Shown here: one piece after another, positions 13,542 through 21,591 of the stretch | Layout of the letters: every line of letters starts with the position of its first letter | How positions within the stretch are numbered: position 1 is the first letter of the stretch | DNA from: JAKAGE01 sp964416665 | GTDB taxonomy: Bacteria > Patescibacteriota > Minisyncoccia > UBA6257 > 2-01-FULL-56-20 | NCBI GenBank assembly: GCA_964416665.1 | Contig: CAYQFA010000010.1 | Location: 1-23,553 of the forward strand | Length of the DNA stretch: 23,553 nucleotides | Direction: 5' to 3' | Made by a program: the position numbers and the translations under genes | The notes under the pieces: model-generated | What the model was told of the DNA's origin: nothing | The model's database searches: none | The model's input: the letters and a program-made list of their open reading frames with translations, nothing else

Positions 13542-14147
13542 ATGAAATCATTGTTCACATTACGCAAAACATCAATATTTTTTGCCGCGGTAGCGATCGC
13601 GGTTGCGACCCTGTTGTTTTATGAGTTCCATCACCCGCAGGGAAAAAATCTGCCATCATCTTCCAATATCAAGTGCATGGAAAGTCCCGAATATTTTGTG
13701 ATCGACAATGATCCTGGACTGCCGGGGCTTGATGTCGTGGCGAAACATAAAAAGAATACAAACGAGATGATCCCGTGCGCCGATGTAGTAGCGTCCTCGG
13801 ATGTGGTGGTGCAAAATAGTCTTCCGGAATTCGTTCTCGGGTTGACCGAAAATTTCCTTATCGTTGACAGTGGAACGGCTCCGCCGCCACGCGGCCTTGA
13901 AATATATGACTTGGACGTCCAAAGTTCAACCTACGCGGATACCTATTCTCCTCCCATCAGCATCACGACCGGCACCGTTACTTATTGGGCATCAACGAAA
14001 CAAACGGTCACCAAGACAAATTGTCCCGACCTCGATCAATATACGGCCGATGGATTGGGAGCGGTCATAACATCGCACGTCGTCCTCGACCTATCCACTT
14101 TATCCAAAAAGGAGCTTGGAGAATATCGTTGCGAGCCGACGCAATGA
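13542..14147 (+). CDS. Signal-anchored extracytoplasmic protein with four Cys, unknown function
   Basis: The product has 201 residues. A basic N-terminus (KSLFTLRK) is followed by a hydrophobic segment at about 11-27 without a lipobox. The outside part has Cys at 45, 79, 161 and 197, an even number that could form two disulfides, and a beta-rich pattern (YFVIDND, DVVAKHK, ENFLIVDSG, LEIYDLDVQ, GTVTYWAS). No known domain is recognised. It stands between the divergent lipid operon and the ABC transporter genes, in the direction of the latter, 30 bp upstream of it. The ABC gene has its own -10 box, so co-transcription is optional. Confidence 0.75.
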   Translation: MKSLFTLRKTSIFFAAVAIAVATLLFYEFHHPQGKNLPSSSNIKCMESPEYFVIDNDPGLPGLDVVAKHKKNTNEMIPCADVVASSDVVVQNSLPEFVLGLTENFLIVDSGTAPPPRGLEIYDLDVQSSTYADTYSPPISITTGTVTYWASTKQTVTKTNCPDLDQYTADGLGAVITSHVVLDLSTLSKKELGEYRCEPTQ

Positions 14148-14161
14148 TAGGTGAAAAAGGT

Positions 14162-14167
14162 TATAAT
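14162..14167 (+). promoter_or_regulatory. -10 box TATAAT just before the ABC ATPase gene
   Basis: A consensus TATAAT ends 10 nt before the ATG at 14178, which would leave a leader of about 3-5 nt. The -35 region (ACGCAA at 17 nt) is poor. Confidence 0.45.
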
Positions 14168-14177
14168 CTGACTACCT

Positions 14178-14966
14178 ATGATCGAAGTAAGCAATTTGAC
14201 CAAAAAATATGGTGACCATGTGGCCGTTGACGACATTACCTTCACGGTGACCGACGGAGAAGTGTTCGCCTTCCTTGGTCCAAACGGCGCGGGCAAGACC
14301 ACTACCGTGAAGATGCTCACGACACTGCTTCGTCCCACGGCGGGGGTGATCAAACTCGACGGCATCGATCCCGTGCTCGAGCCGGAGCTCGCGCGTCGGC
14401 AGTTCGGGATCGTGTTTCAGGATCCGAGTCTGGACGACGACCTGACCGCTTGGGAAAACATGGACCTGCATGGGGTGCTTTACGATGTGCCGGACGTGTT
14501 GCGAACACAGCGATGCGAGGAGCTTCTGAAGTTCGTTGATCTTTGGGACCGCAAAGATAGTGTGATCAAGGAATTTTCCGGAGGGATGAAGCGCCGGCTT
14601 GAGATCGCCCGCGGACTCTTGCACGAGCCGAAGATACTTTTCCTCGATGAACCGACGACCGGCCTCGATCCTCAAACGAGGAATCTTTTATGGGACCGTC
14701 TACAGGAACTTAATAAGACCAAGGGGATGACGATCTTTCTCACAACCCACTATATGGAGGAAGCCGACAGGATGGCGGACCGCATCGCCATTATGGATGA
14801 AGGCAAGATCATCGCTGCCGGAACTCCGGAGGAGCTGAAGAAGCAGACCAACACGGAGTTCCTTGAAGATGCCTTCCTCGCGCTCACGGGCAAGACCATT
14901 CGCGATGAAGGAGCCGGCTCCTCCGATAGAGCGAGGGTCATGGGTCAGCGGATGGGAAGAAGATAG
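14178..14966 (+). CDS. ABC transporter ATP-binding protein, DrrA-like
   Basis: The product has 262 residues and all nucleotide-binding motifs: Walker A GPNGAGKT (34-41), Q-loop Gln81 in VFQDPSLDD, signature SGGMKRR (134-140), Walker B ILFLDE (153-158), D-loop TGLD and H-loop His191 in TTHYMEEAD. The C-terminal LEDAFLALTGKTIRDE is characteristic of the daunorubicin-resistance (DrrA) branch, whose members power export of drugs, lipids or glycans with a six-helix ABC-2 permease. The permease gene follows 13 bp downstream, so the two form one exporter. The substrate is unknown. Confidence 0.95.
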   Translation: MIEVSNLTKKYGDHVAVDDITFTVTDGEVFAFLGPNGAGKTTTVKMLTTLLRPTAGVIKLDGIDPVLEPELARRQFGIVFQDPSLDDDLTAWENMDLHGVLYDVPDVLRTQRCEELLKFVDLWDRKDSVIKEFSGGMKRRLEIARGLLHEPKILFLDEPTTGLDPQTRNLLWDRLQELNKTKGMTIFLTTHYMEEADRMADRIAIMDEGKIIAAGTPEELKKQTNTEFLEDAFLALTGKTIRDEGAGSSDRARVMGQRMGRR

Positions 14967-14979
14967 CGCTATCAACGAT

Positions 14980-15729
14980 ATGAAAAAGATCTATTATCTT
15001 TGGCTTCGACAAATCAAAAAATATCTGCGTTCCAGGGCGCGTATGATCGGTACGCTCGCCCAGCCGATCATTTTCCTCGTTATGTTCGGTTATGGCTTTG
15101 GCGGTGCGCTTGGCAACGGGGGAGGCAACTATCTCGATTATCTGGCACCTGGGATCATCGGAATGAGCATCATATTCACCGCCATCTTTACCGGCATCGA
15201 AGTGATATGGGATCGTCAGTTCGGATTTTTGAAAGAAACGCTTGTGGCTCCCATGTCGCGCACCGACGTCATGATCGGTCGCACGGCGGGCGGCGCGACC
15301 GTTGCCACAATACAAGGCACGATCGTGCTTCTCATCTCCACTTTCTTTGGTTTCCAGCCGGTAAGCTGGGCGGCGGTCGTGCCCGCGATATTCATCATGT
15401 TTTTGATCGCGCTCATTTTTTCATCGATCGGCACGATCATCGGCTCGTTCCTTGACGACATGCAGGCCTTCTCGCTCATTATGAACTTCCTGGTCATGCC
15501 GCTTTTCTTCCTTTCGGGCGCATTGTTCCAATTGCAAGGATTGCCGGATTGGCTTACCTTCGTCTCCCGCATCGACCCGCTCACGTACGGTGTTGATGCC
15601 CTGCGCGTCCTGCTGGCCAATATCGGTCATCACGATCTGGGATTGGGGGTGGATACGCTCGTCCTTGTGGGGATGGCGCTGGCGTTTTCATTGCTGGGCG
15701 GTTATTTCTTCGAGAAAATTCAAGTTTGA
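14980..15729 (+). CDS. ABC-2 type permease, DrrB-like
   Basis: The product has 249 residues from the ATG at 14980 (KKIYYLWLRQIKKYLRSRAR). An in-frame ATG at 14863 lies inside the ATPase gene and gives a non-conserved extension, so it was not used. There are about six membrane segments, with the family signatures QPIIFLVMFGYGFG, the Gly-rich extracytoplasmic loop, ETLVAPMSR, FLSGALFQLQGLPDWL and IDPLTYGVDALR. It forms the membrane channel for the DrrA-like ATPase. The gene has no SD and no terminator follows; the adaptor gene begins 41 bp downstream with a possible promoter of its own. Confidence 0.93.
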   Translation: MKKIYYLWLRQIKKYLRSRARMIGTLAQPIIFLVMFGYGFGGALGNGGGNYLDYLAPGIIGMSIIFTAIFTGIEVIWDRQFGFLKETLVAPMSRTDVMIGRTAGGATVATIQGTIVLLISTFFGFQPVSWAAVVPAIFIMFLIALIFSSIGTIIGSFLDDMQAFSLIMNFLVMPLFFLSGALFQLQGLPDWLTFVSRIDPLTYGVDALRVLLANIGHHDLGLGVDTLVLVGMALAFSLLGGYFFEKIQV

Positions 15730-15747
15730 CCCGATGTATTATATAAT
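15719..15747 (+). promoter_or_regulatory. Possible promoter of the adaptor genes
   Basis: TATAAT (15742-15747) is preceded at 17 nt by TTCAAG (15719-15724), at the end of the permease gene. The start would be near 15754, giving a leader of about 17 nt without an SD. Confidence 0.4.
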
Positions 15748-15770
15748 TACCACAAGGCATTGATTATTTT

Positions 15771-17315
15771 ATGAAACAATTTTTTACCGCACACGTTGCT
15801 TTTTTCGCTCTCCTCGCCATTGTCCTCGTTGCCGGTGGCGCGATGTGGTATGTCGCTTCGAATGCGGCACCGGTGCTCGGTTCTTACACGGTCGCGCGCG
15901 GCGATGTTGCCGGGGCGCTCGACGAACCGGGAACGGTGGTCGCGGTGGATAAAGCAAACCTTTCTTTTCAGGAAGCTGGTCAGATAGCCCACGTGTATGT
16001 GAAAGAAGGAGACGTGGTGGGCGCAGGGAAGACGCTTGCGGATTTGGACAAGGCGTCTTTCGAGACCGGCGTTGAGCAAGCGAACGCGGCACTTACGGCG
16101 GCCCAGGTGAAACTTGATGCTTTACAGACTGGTGCCACGCCGCAGACGATCGCGGTTTCCCAGGCAGCCCTTACGACCGCCGAGCAATCTCTCGCGAACA
16201 CCTACGCAGGGGTTGCGAATACGCTTGCCGATGCGCACGAGAAAGCGAACGATGCCGTGCGCAACCAACTCGCCGCATTTTTTTCAACTCCCGAAGGGAA
16301 CAATCCACAGCTTACCTTCGGCGTAAGCGATTCTCAGGTGGTCAATAACATTCAAAGCACGAGGGCTTCCGCGAGCGTGGATCTTAACGCGTGGCAAAAA
16401 GAGATCGCGAGCACGACGGCGACATCTTCCAATGCGGCCTTGGATGCGGCACTTCAGAGTGCCGCAGGCAATCTTTCGACGGTCCAAAATCTTATGAACG
16501 GATCGATGACAGCGCTTACCGACGAAACTGGTTTGTCGGTATCGACACTTGCGGCATATAAAGTTTCAGCGACGACGGGGTTGAATGAAGTGAACGGAGC
16601 GATCACGGAAATTACCACTGCCGAGCAGAATATCGCTTCCGAAAAAGCTGCCATCGCGCAAGCACAGGCGGGGTTGGCCCTCACCAATGCCAGTTCCACG
16701 ACGCAGGATATCCAAGAGCAGCAAGCTGCCATCGCCCAAGCGCAGGCTGCCGTCGCTGCTACGCAAGTTGCCTTGGAAAATACTTCGCTCGCCGCGCCGT
16801 TCTCCGGCACGGTGCAAGACCTCACCGCGCAGGTAGGGCAGGTGGTCTCGCCCAATACCGAGGTGCTCTCACTGGTAAACAACGGCGGGCTTGAGATCCA
16901 GACCTATGTTTCCGAATCCGACGTCGCAAAGATCAAGATCGGCGATACGGCCGAAATAACACTGGATGCGTTTGGCACCGGCACGACATTTCCGGCAACA
17001 GTAACGGCGATCGATAGTGCGGAGACGCAGATAAATGGTACGCCATCATATCTTATTACGCTTGATTTCACGGGCACCGAAACGCAGGTGAAAGACGGCA
17101 TGACGGGTAATGTTCATATCATCCTCGCCGAAGACAGCGGAATGATCGCCGTGCCGAGTCGGCTCGTGCTCAACAATGGTGATCAATATTTTGTGCTTGT
17201 GAAAACCTCATCCGGGATCGAACAGAAGCAGGTCCAGATCGGTCTCGTAAGCGACAACGGTATGACGGAGATCATTTCGGGAATCAATGAGGGCGACACC
17301 CTCGCAAATTTCTAA
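15771..17315 (+). CDS. HlyD/RND-type membrane fusion (adaptor) protein with long coiled coil
   Basis: The product has 514 residues. The membrane anchor is at about 8-29, then a first lipoyl half-motif (AGQIAHVYVKEGDVVGAGKTLADLD in two pieces, 69-93), then about 240 residues of Ala/Gln-rich helical hairpin (VEQANAALTAAQVKLDAL, then IAQAQAGLAL and QQAAIAQAQAAVAATQ), then the second lipoyl half (TSLAAPFSGTVQDL, 338-351) and a beta-barrel domain. In diderm bacteria such adaptors bridge inner-membrane pumps to TolC. The hairpin is longer than in MacA-type adaptors. No outer-membrane channel gene is in the window. It follows the DrrAB-like pair and precedes a second adaptor by 12 bp. Confidence 0.9.
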   Translation: MKQFFTAHVAFFALLAIVLVAGGAMWYVASNAAPVLGSYTVARGDVAGALDEPGTVVAVDKANLSFQEAGQIAHVYVKEGDVVGAGKTLADLDKASFETGVEQANAALTAAQVKLDALQTGATPQTIAVSQAALTTAEQSLANTYAGVANTLADAHEKANDAVRNQLAAFFSTPEGNNPQLTFGVSDSQVVNNIQSTRASASVDLNAWQKEIASTTATSSNAALDAALQSAAGNLSTVQNLMNGSMTALTDETGLSVSTLAAYKVSATTGLNEVNGAITEITTAEQNIASEKAAIAQAQAGLALTNASSTTQDIQEQQAAIAQAQAAVAATQVALENTSLAAPFSGTVQDLTAQVGQVVSPNTEVLSLVNNGGLEIQTYVSESDVAKIKIGDTAEITLDAFGTGTTFPATVTAIDSAETQINGTPSYLITLDFTGTETQVKDGMTGNVHIILAEDSGMIAVPSRLVLNNGDQYFVLVKTSSGIEQKQVQIGLVSDNGMTEIISGINEGDTLANF

Positions 17316-17327
17316 CCAATCTTTGAT

Positions 17328-17972
17328 ATGACCGAACCGGAATTAAAAATCACACAAAGACCAAAGAGTAATCGCATCATGGCCATCGGCGCCCTTCTTA
17401 TCTGCGTGGCCATCGGCGGTGGGGCGTATTGGTATGTTTCGGCAAAAACGGTCTACATTGATTTGTCGGTTGTCCAGGCGCCGGTCATCAATCTATCACC
17501 GGCGGCTTCCGGCCAGTTGCAGGCGGTGTTCGTGAAGGTCGGCGATATGGTGACGGCGAATCAGCCCATTGCCCGCGTCGGGGATGAGGTCGTCGAGTCG
17601 CAGACCAGCGGCGAAATAGTTTCCGTCGATCAAAATATCGGCGAGTTCGAGAACGCCATGACCGGACAGGCCATTGTGGCGACGATGGTGGACCCTACCC
17701 AACTTCGCGTCGTGGGTCATCTGGATGAAGACAAGGGACTTGCGGCCGTGAAGGTCGGCGACGTAGCGAAGTTCACCGTGGATGCGTTCGGCTCGAAGGA
17801 ATATTATGGCGTCGTTGACGAAGTGGGTCAGATATCGGAGGGGGACACGACGTCCAATATCTTCAGTCAGCGTCCAACTTATCAATTCAATGTCTATGTT
17901 CGTTTTGATCCGACGAGGTACCCCGAGCTCAAAGACGGCATGTCGGCGCGCATTTGGGTCTACACGAAGTAA
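17328..17972 (+). CDS. Second HlyD-type adaptor, without a coiled-coil hairpin
   Basis: The product has 214 residues. A cytoplasmic N-terminus is followed by a membrane segment at about 18-37, then INLSPAASGQLQAVFVKVGD and SQTSGEIVSVDQNIGEF, the two halves of a lipoyl-like domain with no hairpin between them. It continues LRVVGHLDEDKGLAAVKVGD, KFTVDAFGSKEYYGVVDEVG and YPELKDGMSARIWV, the barrel part shared with the larger adaptor. It starts 12 bp after that gene, surely in one operon. The two probably assemble together on the outside of the membrane. It has no SD. The lack of a hairpin argues against a TolC-docking role. Confidence 0.82.
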   Translation: MTEPELKITQRPKSNRIMAIGALLICVAIGGGAYWYVSAKTVYIDLSVVQAPVINLSPAASGQLQAVFVKVGDMVTANQPIARVGDEVVESQTSGEIVSVDQNIGEFENAMTGQAIVATMVDPTQLRVVGHLDEDKGLAAVKVGDVAKFTVDAFGSKEYYGVVDEVGQISEGDTTSNIFSQRPTYQFNVYVRFDPTRYPELKDGMSARIWVYTK

Positions 17973-17995
17973 CCGATGGCATATCGGCAATAAAC

Positions 17996-18571
17996 ATGAG
18001 CACTCTATCTATCGATAAACAAAAGACGGCATTGGTCGTCATCGATCTCCAGAAGGGCATCGCCGGACGTCAGGTCGCCCCGTATGCGTCCGAGGTGGTG
18101 ATAAAAAACGCGGCAGCGATCGCGGATGCGTTCAGAAGGAATGACATGCCAGTGTTTCTGGTACGGGTCACGCCATCGGCAGACGGAAAGGATGCGTTGC
18201 ATCCTATCGCCGACGCGGCGCCGTGGACGCAAACGCGCGCGCCGGACTGGGCGGAGATCGTTCCCGAGATGGGCCCGAAACAAGGAGACTTCGTGATCAC
18301 GAAACACCAGTGGGGCGCATTCTACGGTACCGAACTTGACCTCGAACTGAGGCGACGCGGGATCACCGCTATAGTGCTCTGTGGTATTTCAACGAACGTC
18401 GGCGTCGAGAGCACCGCGCGATTCGCATACGAATACGGATATAACCAGATCTTTGCGGAGGATGCCATGGCGGCGATGTCGGCAGAGGAACATGCGTTCA
18501 CGGTCGCTAAGGCGTTTCCGCGCATGGGGCTCGTGAGAAAGACGGAAGATGTTATTGCCACTCTTCTCTAG
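17996..18571 (+). CDS. Isochorismatase-fold hydrolase, YecD-like
   Basis: The product has 191 residues from the ATG at 17996; the in-frame ATG at 17954 lies inside the adaptor gene and adds a non-conserved 14 residues. ALVVIDLQKG holds Asp17, VITKHQWGAFYGTELD holds Lys103, and GISTNVGVESTARFAYEYGY is the third signature. In cysteine-hydrolase members (nicotinamidase, YcaC) this last motif has a Cys at the position that is Gly136 here. The same Gly occurs in true isochorismatases (EntB, PhzD) and in YecD, whose sequence in this region it closely resembles as I recall it. The protein is therefore not a Cys nucleophile enzyme. The substrate is unknown. It begins 23 bp after the adaptor operon, in the same direction. 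Confidence 0.88.
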   Translation: MSTLSIDKQKTALVVIDLQKGIAGRQVAPYASEVVIKNAAAIADAFRRNDMPVFLVRVTPSADGKDALHPIADAAPWTQTRAPDWAEIVPEMGPKQGDFVITKHQWGAFYGTELDLELRRRGITAIVLCGISTNVGVESTARFAYEYGYNQIFAEDAMAAMSAEEHAFTVAKAFPRMGLVRKTEDVIATLL

Positions 18572-18604
18572 TTTATCGTCTTCTGACCGCCTGCCCGATA
18601 AACT
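18570..18604. repeat. 9-bp inverted repeat before the P-type ATPase gene
   Basis: AGTTTATCG (18570-18578) and CGATAAACT (18596-18604) are exact reverse complements with a 17-nt spacer. The repeat overlaps the isochorismatase-fold stop codon and ends 21 nt before the ATPase ATG. It lacks a clean T-tract, so it may be a weak terminator or an operator for the ATPase gene. Confidence 0.45.
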
Positions 18605-18625
18605 GGCTGTGTTATTGTTATAAAT

Positions 18626-20986
18626 ATGTCGGATAAAAGAATATACAATGAAAATCCGCCCGGCGGTTTAAAAGAGGCCGACCTTGTCGGGTTGCGGGAA
18701 CGCTACGGGTTCAACGAAATTCCCGAATTTCGCGAGAATATTTTACTGCTCTATCTCAAAAATTTTTGGGGTCCGTTGGCGTGGCTAATGGAGTTGATGG
18801 TCGTCATCACCTTTATCTCCGGTGACAGATTCGAAGCGATCGTCATTGTTTGCCTTTTATTAGTGAACGCCGGTATTAATATATTCCAGCGCCGATCCGC
18901 CGATGCCGCCTTAGCGATATTGCGGAACGCGATACAGGTCACCGCTCGCGTACGTCGCGATGGCGCATGGAGAATGCTTCCATCGAGGGAGCTTCTGCCG
19001 GGAGATGTCATCCGGCTGCGCGCGGGGGATATCATTCCTGCGGATGCAAAGCTTTTCGATGGCAACCTCAGCGTTGATCTTTCGACCTTGACGGGCGAGT
19101 CCCTGCCGCGCGATGTTGTTGGGCAGGATGAAATATATTCAGGCGGCATCGTGCGACATGGCGAAGCGACCGCGACGGTCTCCGCGATCGGCAAGCAGAC
19201 CCAGTACGGAAAGACGACTGAACTTCTTGAGGTTTCGCATCCGCCAACGCATATGGAAAAGGTCGTTTTCGATATCATCGAATACTTTTTTGCTCTCAAC
19301 GTGCTGGTGGCGATCGTCGTGGTTTTTTTCGGTCTCATGGTCCATGCGCCGACATTGCAGATCACGAACTTCGTCATCGTCCTTTTACTCATGTCCGTGC
19401 CGGTAGCTTTCCCGACGATGTTCGCGGTGGCCCAGACGTACGGCGCACTTCAACTTAATAGCGGAGGCGACGACGAAAAGGAGGGGAAAAAAGTCCTGGT
19501 TCGTAGATTGGCTGCGGTTCAAGAGGGCGCGATCATGGATGTTTTGTGCATTGATAAGACGGGTACATTGACGCAGAACCGATTGAGCGTCGCAGAAATA
19601 ACCCATTACGGCAACAATGACGAGGCCCGGGTGCTGGGGCTGGCTGCTACCTGCAGTAACGCGGCCGACCAAGATTCCATCGATCAGGCCATCTTCCAAA
19701 AAACAGCCGAGCTGAACATCACCATCCCGGAACGCCTCGGTTTCTCTCCGTTCGATTCTTTGACCAAACGGACAAAAGCCGAGATCATTGATCGTGCAAA
19801 GAAAATAAAGATCGAAATGGGTCTTGCCGATTTACTGCTCACCCCAGCGATATTGTTCTCCGGAGAGGCGCTTGAGGATGCCGCCCGGATGGGGAATAAA
19901 GGATTGCGCGTCTTAGCGGTCGTCACGAGCAGCACGGATATGGAATGCATCGGTCTCATCGGTCTCAGCGATCCTATTCGCCATGATGCGCCGGCGCTCA
20001 TTCAAGAATTAAGTGCCTTGGGGGTTCGGGTCGTGATGATCACCGGAGATGGCCGCGTCACGGCACGGGCAGTGGCAAAACAGCTTGGGCTACAGGGTAA
20101 TATCTGCACACCCGCCGACCTTAAGGAGAATCCCTCGATTGCTTTGCGCGGTGCGGTCTTTGCGGAGGCCTATCCGGGAGATAAATTGATGATAATCAAA
20201 GCTCTACAGGAAGCCGGGCACGTTGTTGGCATGACGGGCGATGGAGTAAATGATGCGCCGGCACTTCATCAAGCCGAAGTGGGCATTGCGGTTCAGGATT
20301 CCACCGAAGTTGCAAAACAGGCGGCGAGTTTTATATTGACGAGCCCCGGGCTTGAGGGCGTGCGCCGGGTGGTCACTGCAAGTCGTCGTGTTTATATGAG
20401 GATCCGCACATGGGCCCTCAATAAAGTGATCAAATCCCTGGAAACTCTTTGTGTCGCCACGATCATATTCTTTATGACCCATTCATATATCCTTTCTCCG
20501 CTTCTAGCGATCCTCATTCTTTTATCAAATGATTTTCTTACCATATCCATCGCGACCGATCACACCAGGCCCCTTCTTCGACCGGCGCGTTGGAACGTGC
20601 CGCGACTCATCACCGCCTCCTCTTTTATTGCGTTCGTACCGTTCGCGTTCACGCTTAGTATATATTTTTTCGCCCGACACCTGAACTATCAGTTCGATAC
20701 GATCAGAACGATCATCTATTGTTCCTTTATATATCTTGGCGGAACAACTATGCTTGCTATCCGCGCGTGGCCATTCGGCTGGAGCGTCCATCCAAGCAAG
20801 ATTTTATTCGGCGCTCTCATATTCTCCTTGATATTCGCCTCTGTTGTCGCCGGATTCGGTATTTTTATCTCAGCGATGCCGCCGATGTTTTTCGCACTTC
20901 TCGTTTTGTGTGCAGTTCTTAGTTTTTTCCTTATCGAAGCGGTCAAACAATTTTCTGTGGTACGCGTCTTGTTGGATATCGAATGA
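18626..20986 (+). CDS. P-type ATPase, P3A (proton-pump) type
   Basis: The product has 786 residues. It shows the actuator motif TGES (156-159), PVAFP in M4 (259-263), the phosphorylation site CIDKTGTLTQN with Asp310, TGDG at 473-476, and TGDGVNDAPAL (537-547). In M6, LSNDFLTISIATDHTRP carries Asn635-Asp636, the position of the proton-binding Asp in plasma-membrane H+-ATPases, and there is no N-terminal metal-binding domain; both support a proton pump over a heavy-metal or calcium pump. The nucleotide-binding domain is short: KRTKA (381-385) is present, but the KGAP motif is replaced by MGLAD (398-402). It would energise the membrane or export protons at ATP cost. It has no SD and is followed by a terminator. 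Confidence 0.9.
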   Translation: MSDKRIYNENPPGGLKEADLVGLRERYGFNEIPEFRENILLLYLKNFWGPLAWLMELMVVITFISGDRFEAIVIVCLLLVNAGINIFQRRSADAALAILRNAIQVTARVRRDGAWRMLPSRELLPGDVIRLRAGDIIPADAKLFDGNLSVDLSTLTGESLPRDVVGQDEIYSGGIVRHGEATATVSAIGKQTQYGKTTELLEVSHPPTHMEKVVFDIIEYFFALNVLVAIVVVFFGLMVHAPTLQITNFVIVLLLMSVPVAFPTMFAVAQTYGALQLNSGGDDEKEGKKVLVRRLAAVQEGAIMDVLCIDKTGTLTQNRLSVAEITHYGNNDEARVLGLAATCSNAADQDSIDQAIFQKTAELNITIPERLGFSPFDSLTKRTKAEIIDRAKKIKIEMGLADLLLTPAILFSGEALEDAARMGNKGLRVLAVVTSSTDMECIGLIGLSDPIRHDAPALIQELSALGVRVVMITGDGRVTARAVAKQLGLQGNICTPADLKENPSIALRGAVFAEAYPGDKLMIIKALQEAGHVVGMTGDGVNDAPALHQAEVGIAVQDSTEVAKQAASFILTSPGLEGVRRVVTASRRVYMRIRTWALNKVIKSLETLCVATIIFFMTHSYILSPLLAILILLSNDFLTISIATDHTRPLLRPARWNVPRLITASSFIAFVPFAFTLSIYFFARHLNYQFDTIRTIIYCSFIYLGGTTMLAIRAWPFGWSVHPSKILFGALIFSLIFASVVAGFGIFISAMPPMFFALLVLCAVLSFFLIEAVKQFSVVRVLLDIE

Positions 20987-21059
20987 ACCAACCGGGTATT
21001 TTCCCGGGTGCTTATCGGGATATCTCTCGCGGCCTGGCGGGGGATAGATAGCCACCGTG

Positions 21060-21089
21060 GCACGCTATCCACAGCGTGCGTTGCTTTTT
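21060..21089 (+). terminator. Intrinsic terminator after the P-type ATPase gene
   Basis: GCACGCT (21060-21066) pairs with AGCGTGC (21073-21079) around a 6-nt loop and is followed by GTTGCTTTTT. A second small stem, CCGGG with CCCGG, lies at the beginning of this 129-bp gap. Confidence 0.65.
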
Positions 21090-21108
21090 CCATTGGTTCT
21101 GGTATGAT
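21081..21108 (+). promoter_or_regulatory. Promoter giving a leaderless mRNA
   Basis: TTGCTT (21081-21086) and TATGAT (21103-21108) are spaced by 16 nt, with TGG before the -10 box making an extended -10. The -10 box ends 7 nt before the ATG at 21116, so transcription should begin at or next to it. The -35 box overlaps the terminator T-tract. Confidence 0.5.
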
Positions 21109-21115
21109 AAAAGGA

Positions 21116-21574
21116 ATGAAAAATCCAAAGGTGCTATGGGCTTGGATTTGCGGCGTGATCGTGGTGATCGCGCTCGTTGCTGGCGCCGCTTGGTATATTT
21201 ACGGCGTGATGGGAAAACCAACGACCGGTCCGCTGGCGGTACATGCTCCGGTCGGTCAGCTTATCCCGGGGTTCCCGCCGGAGCTTATCCTCGATAGCGC
21301 CGCACAGCCGGACAACAGCTATTCGATCAATTACTCCTCAAGCACCAACCAATATACGGCTGAGTGGAACTCGAGTTCTTCACTTGCCTCGCTCTATGCG
21401 GAATATCAGAATTATGCGAAGGCAAATGGTTGGACGGTCACCAATCAGGCCGATGGCCCTACATTCAAAGGAATCTATGCCACAAACGCCTCATCGAGCG
21501 CCGCGGTGAATGTCGTCATCACCTCGCGGACTGACGGTTCTTCGGAGGTGACCGTTAGTTATATCATGAAATAA
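21116..21574 (+). CDS. Small signal-anchored extracytoplasmic protein, unknown function
   Basis: The product has 152 residues from the ATG at 21116; an alternative ATG at 21104 lies within the -10 box and was not chosen. A membrane segment at about 7-28 is followed by a Pro-rich linker (VGQLIPGFPPELILD) and a compact domain of the form strand, strand, helix, strand: YSINYSSSTNQYTAEW, SLASLYAEYQNYAKANGWTV, GIYATNAS, AVNVVITSRTDGSSEVTVSY. The helix ending NGW followed by strands resembles small lipoprotein-like domains seen in cell-surface proteins, but I cannot name a family. It lies 17 bp upstream of the large surface protein gene, so they are probably co-transcribed. Confidence 0.75.
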   Translation: MKNPKVLWAWICGVIVVIALVAGAAWYIYGVMGKPTTGPLAVHAPVGQLIPGFPPELILDSAAQPDNSYSINYSSSTNQYTAEWNSSSSLASLYAEYQNYAKANGWTVTNQADGPTFKGIYATNASSSAAVNVVITSRTDGSSEVTVSYIMK

Positions 21575-21591
21575 TCACCACCACGACGCAT

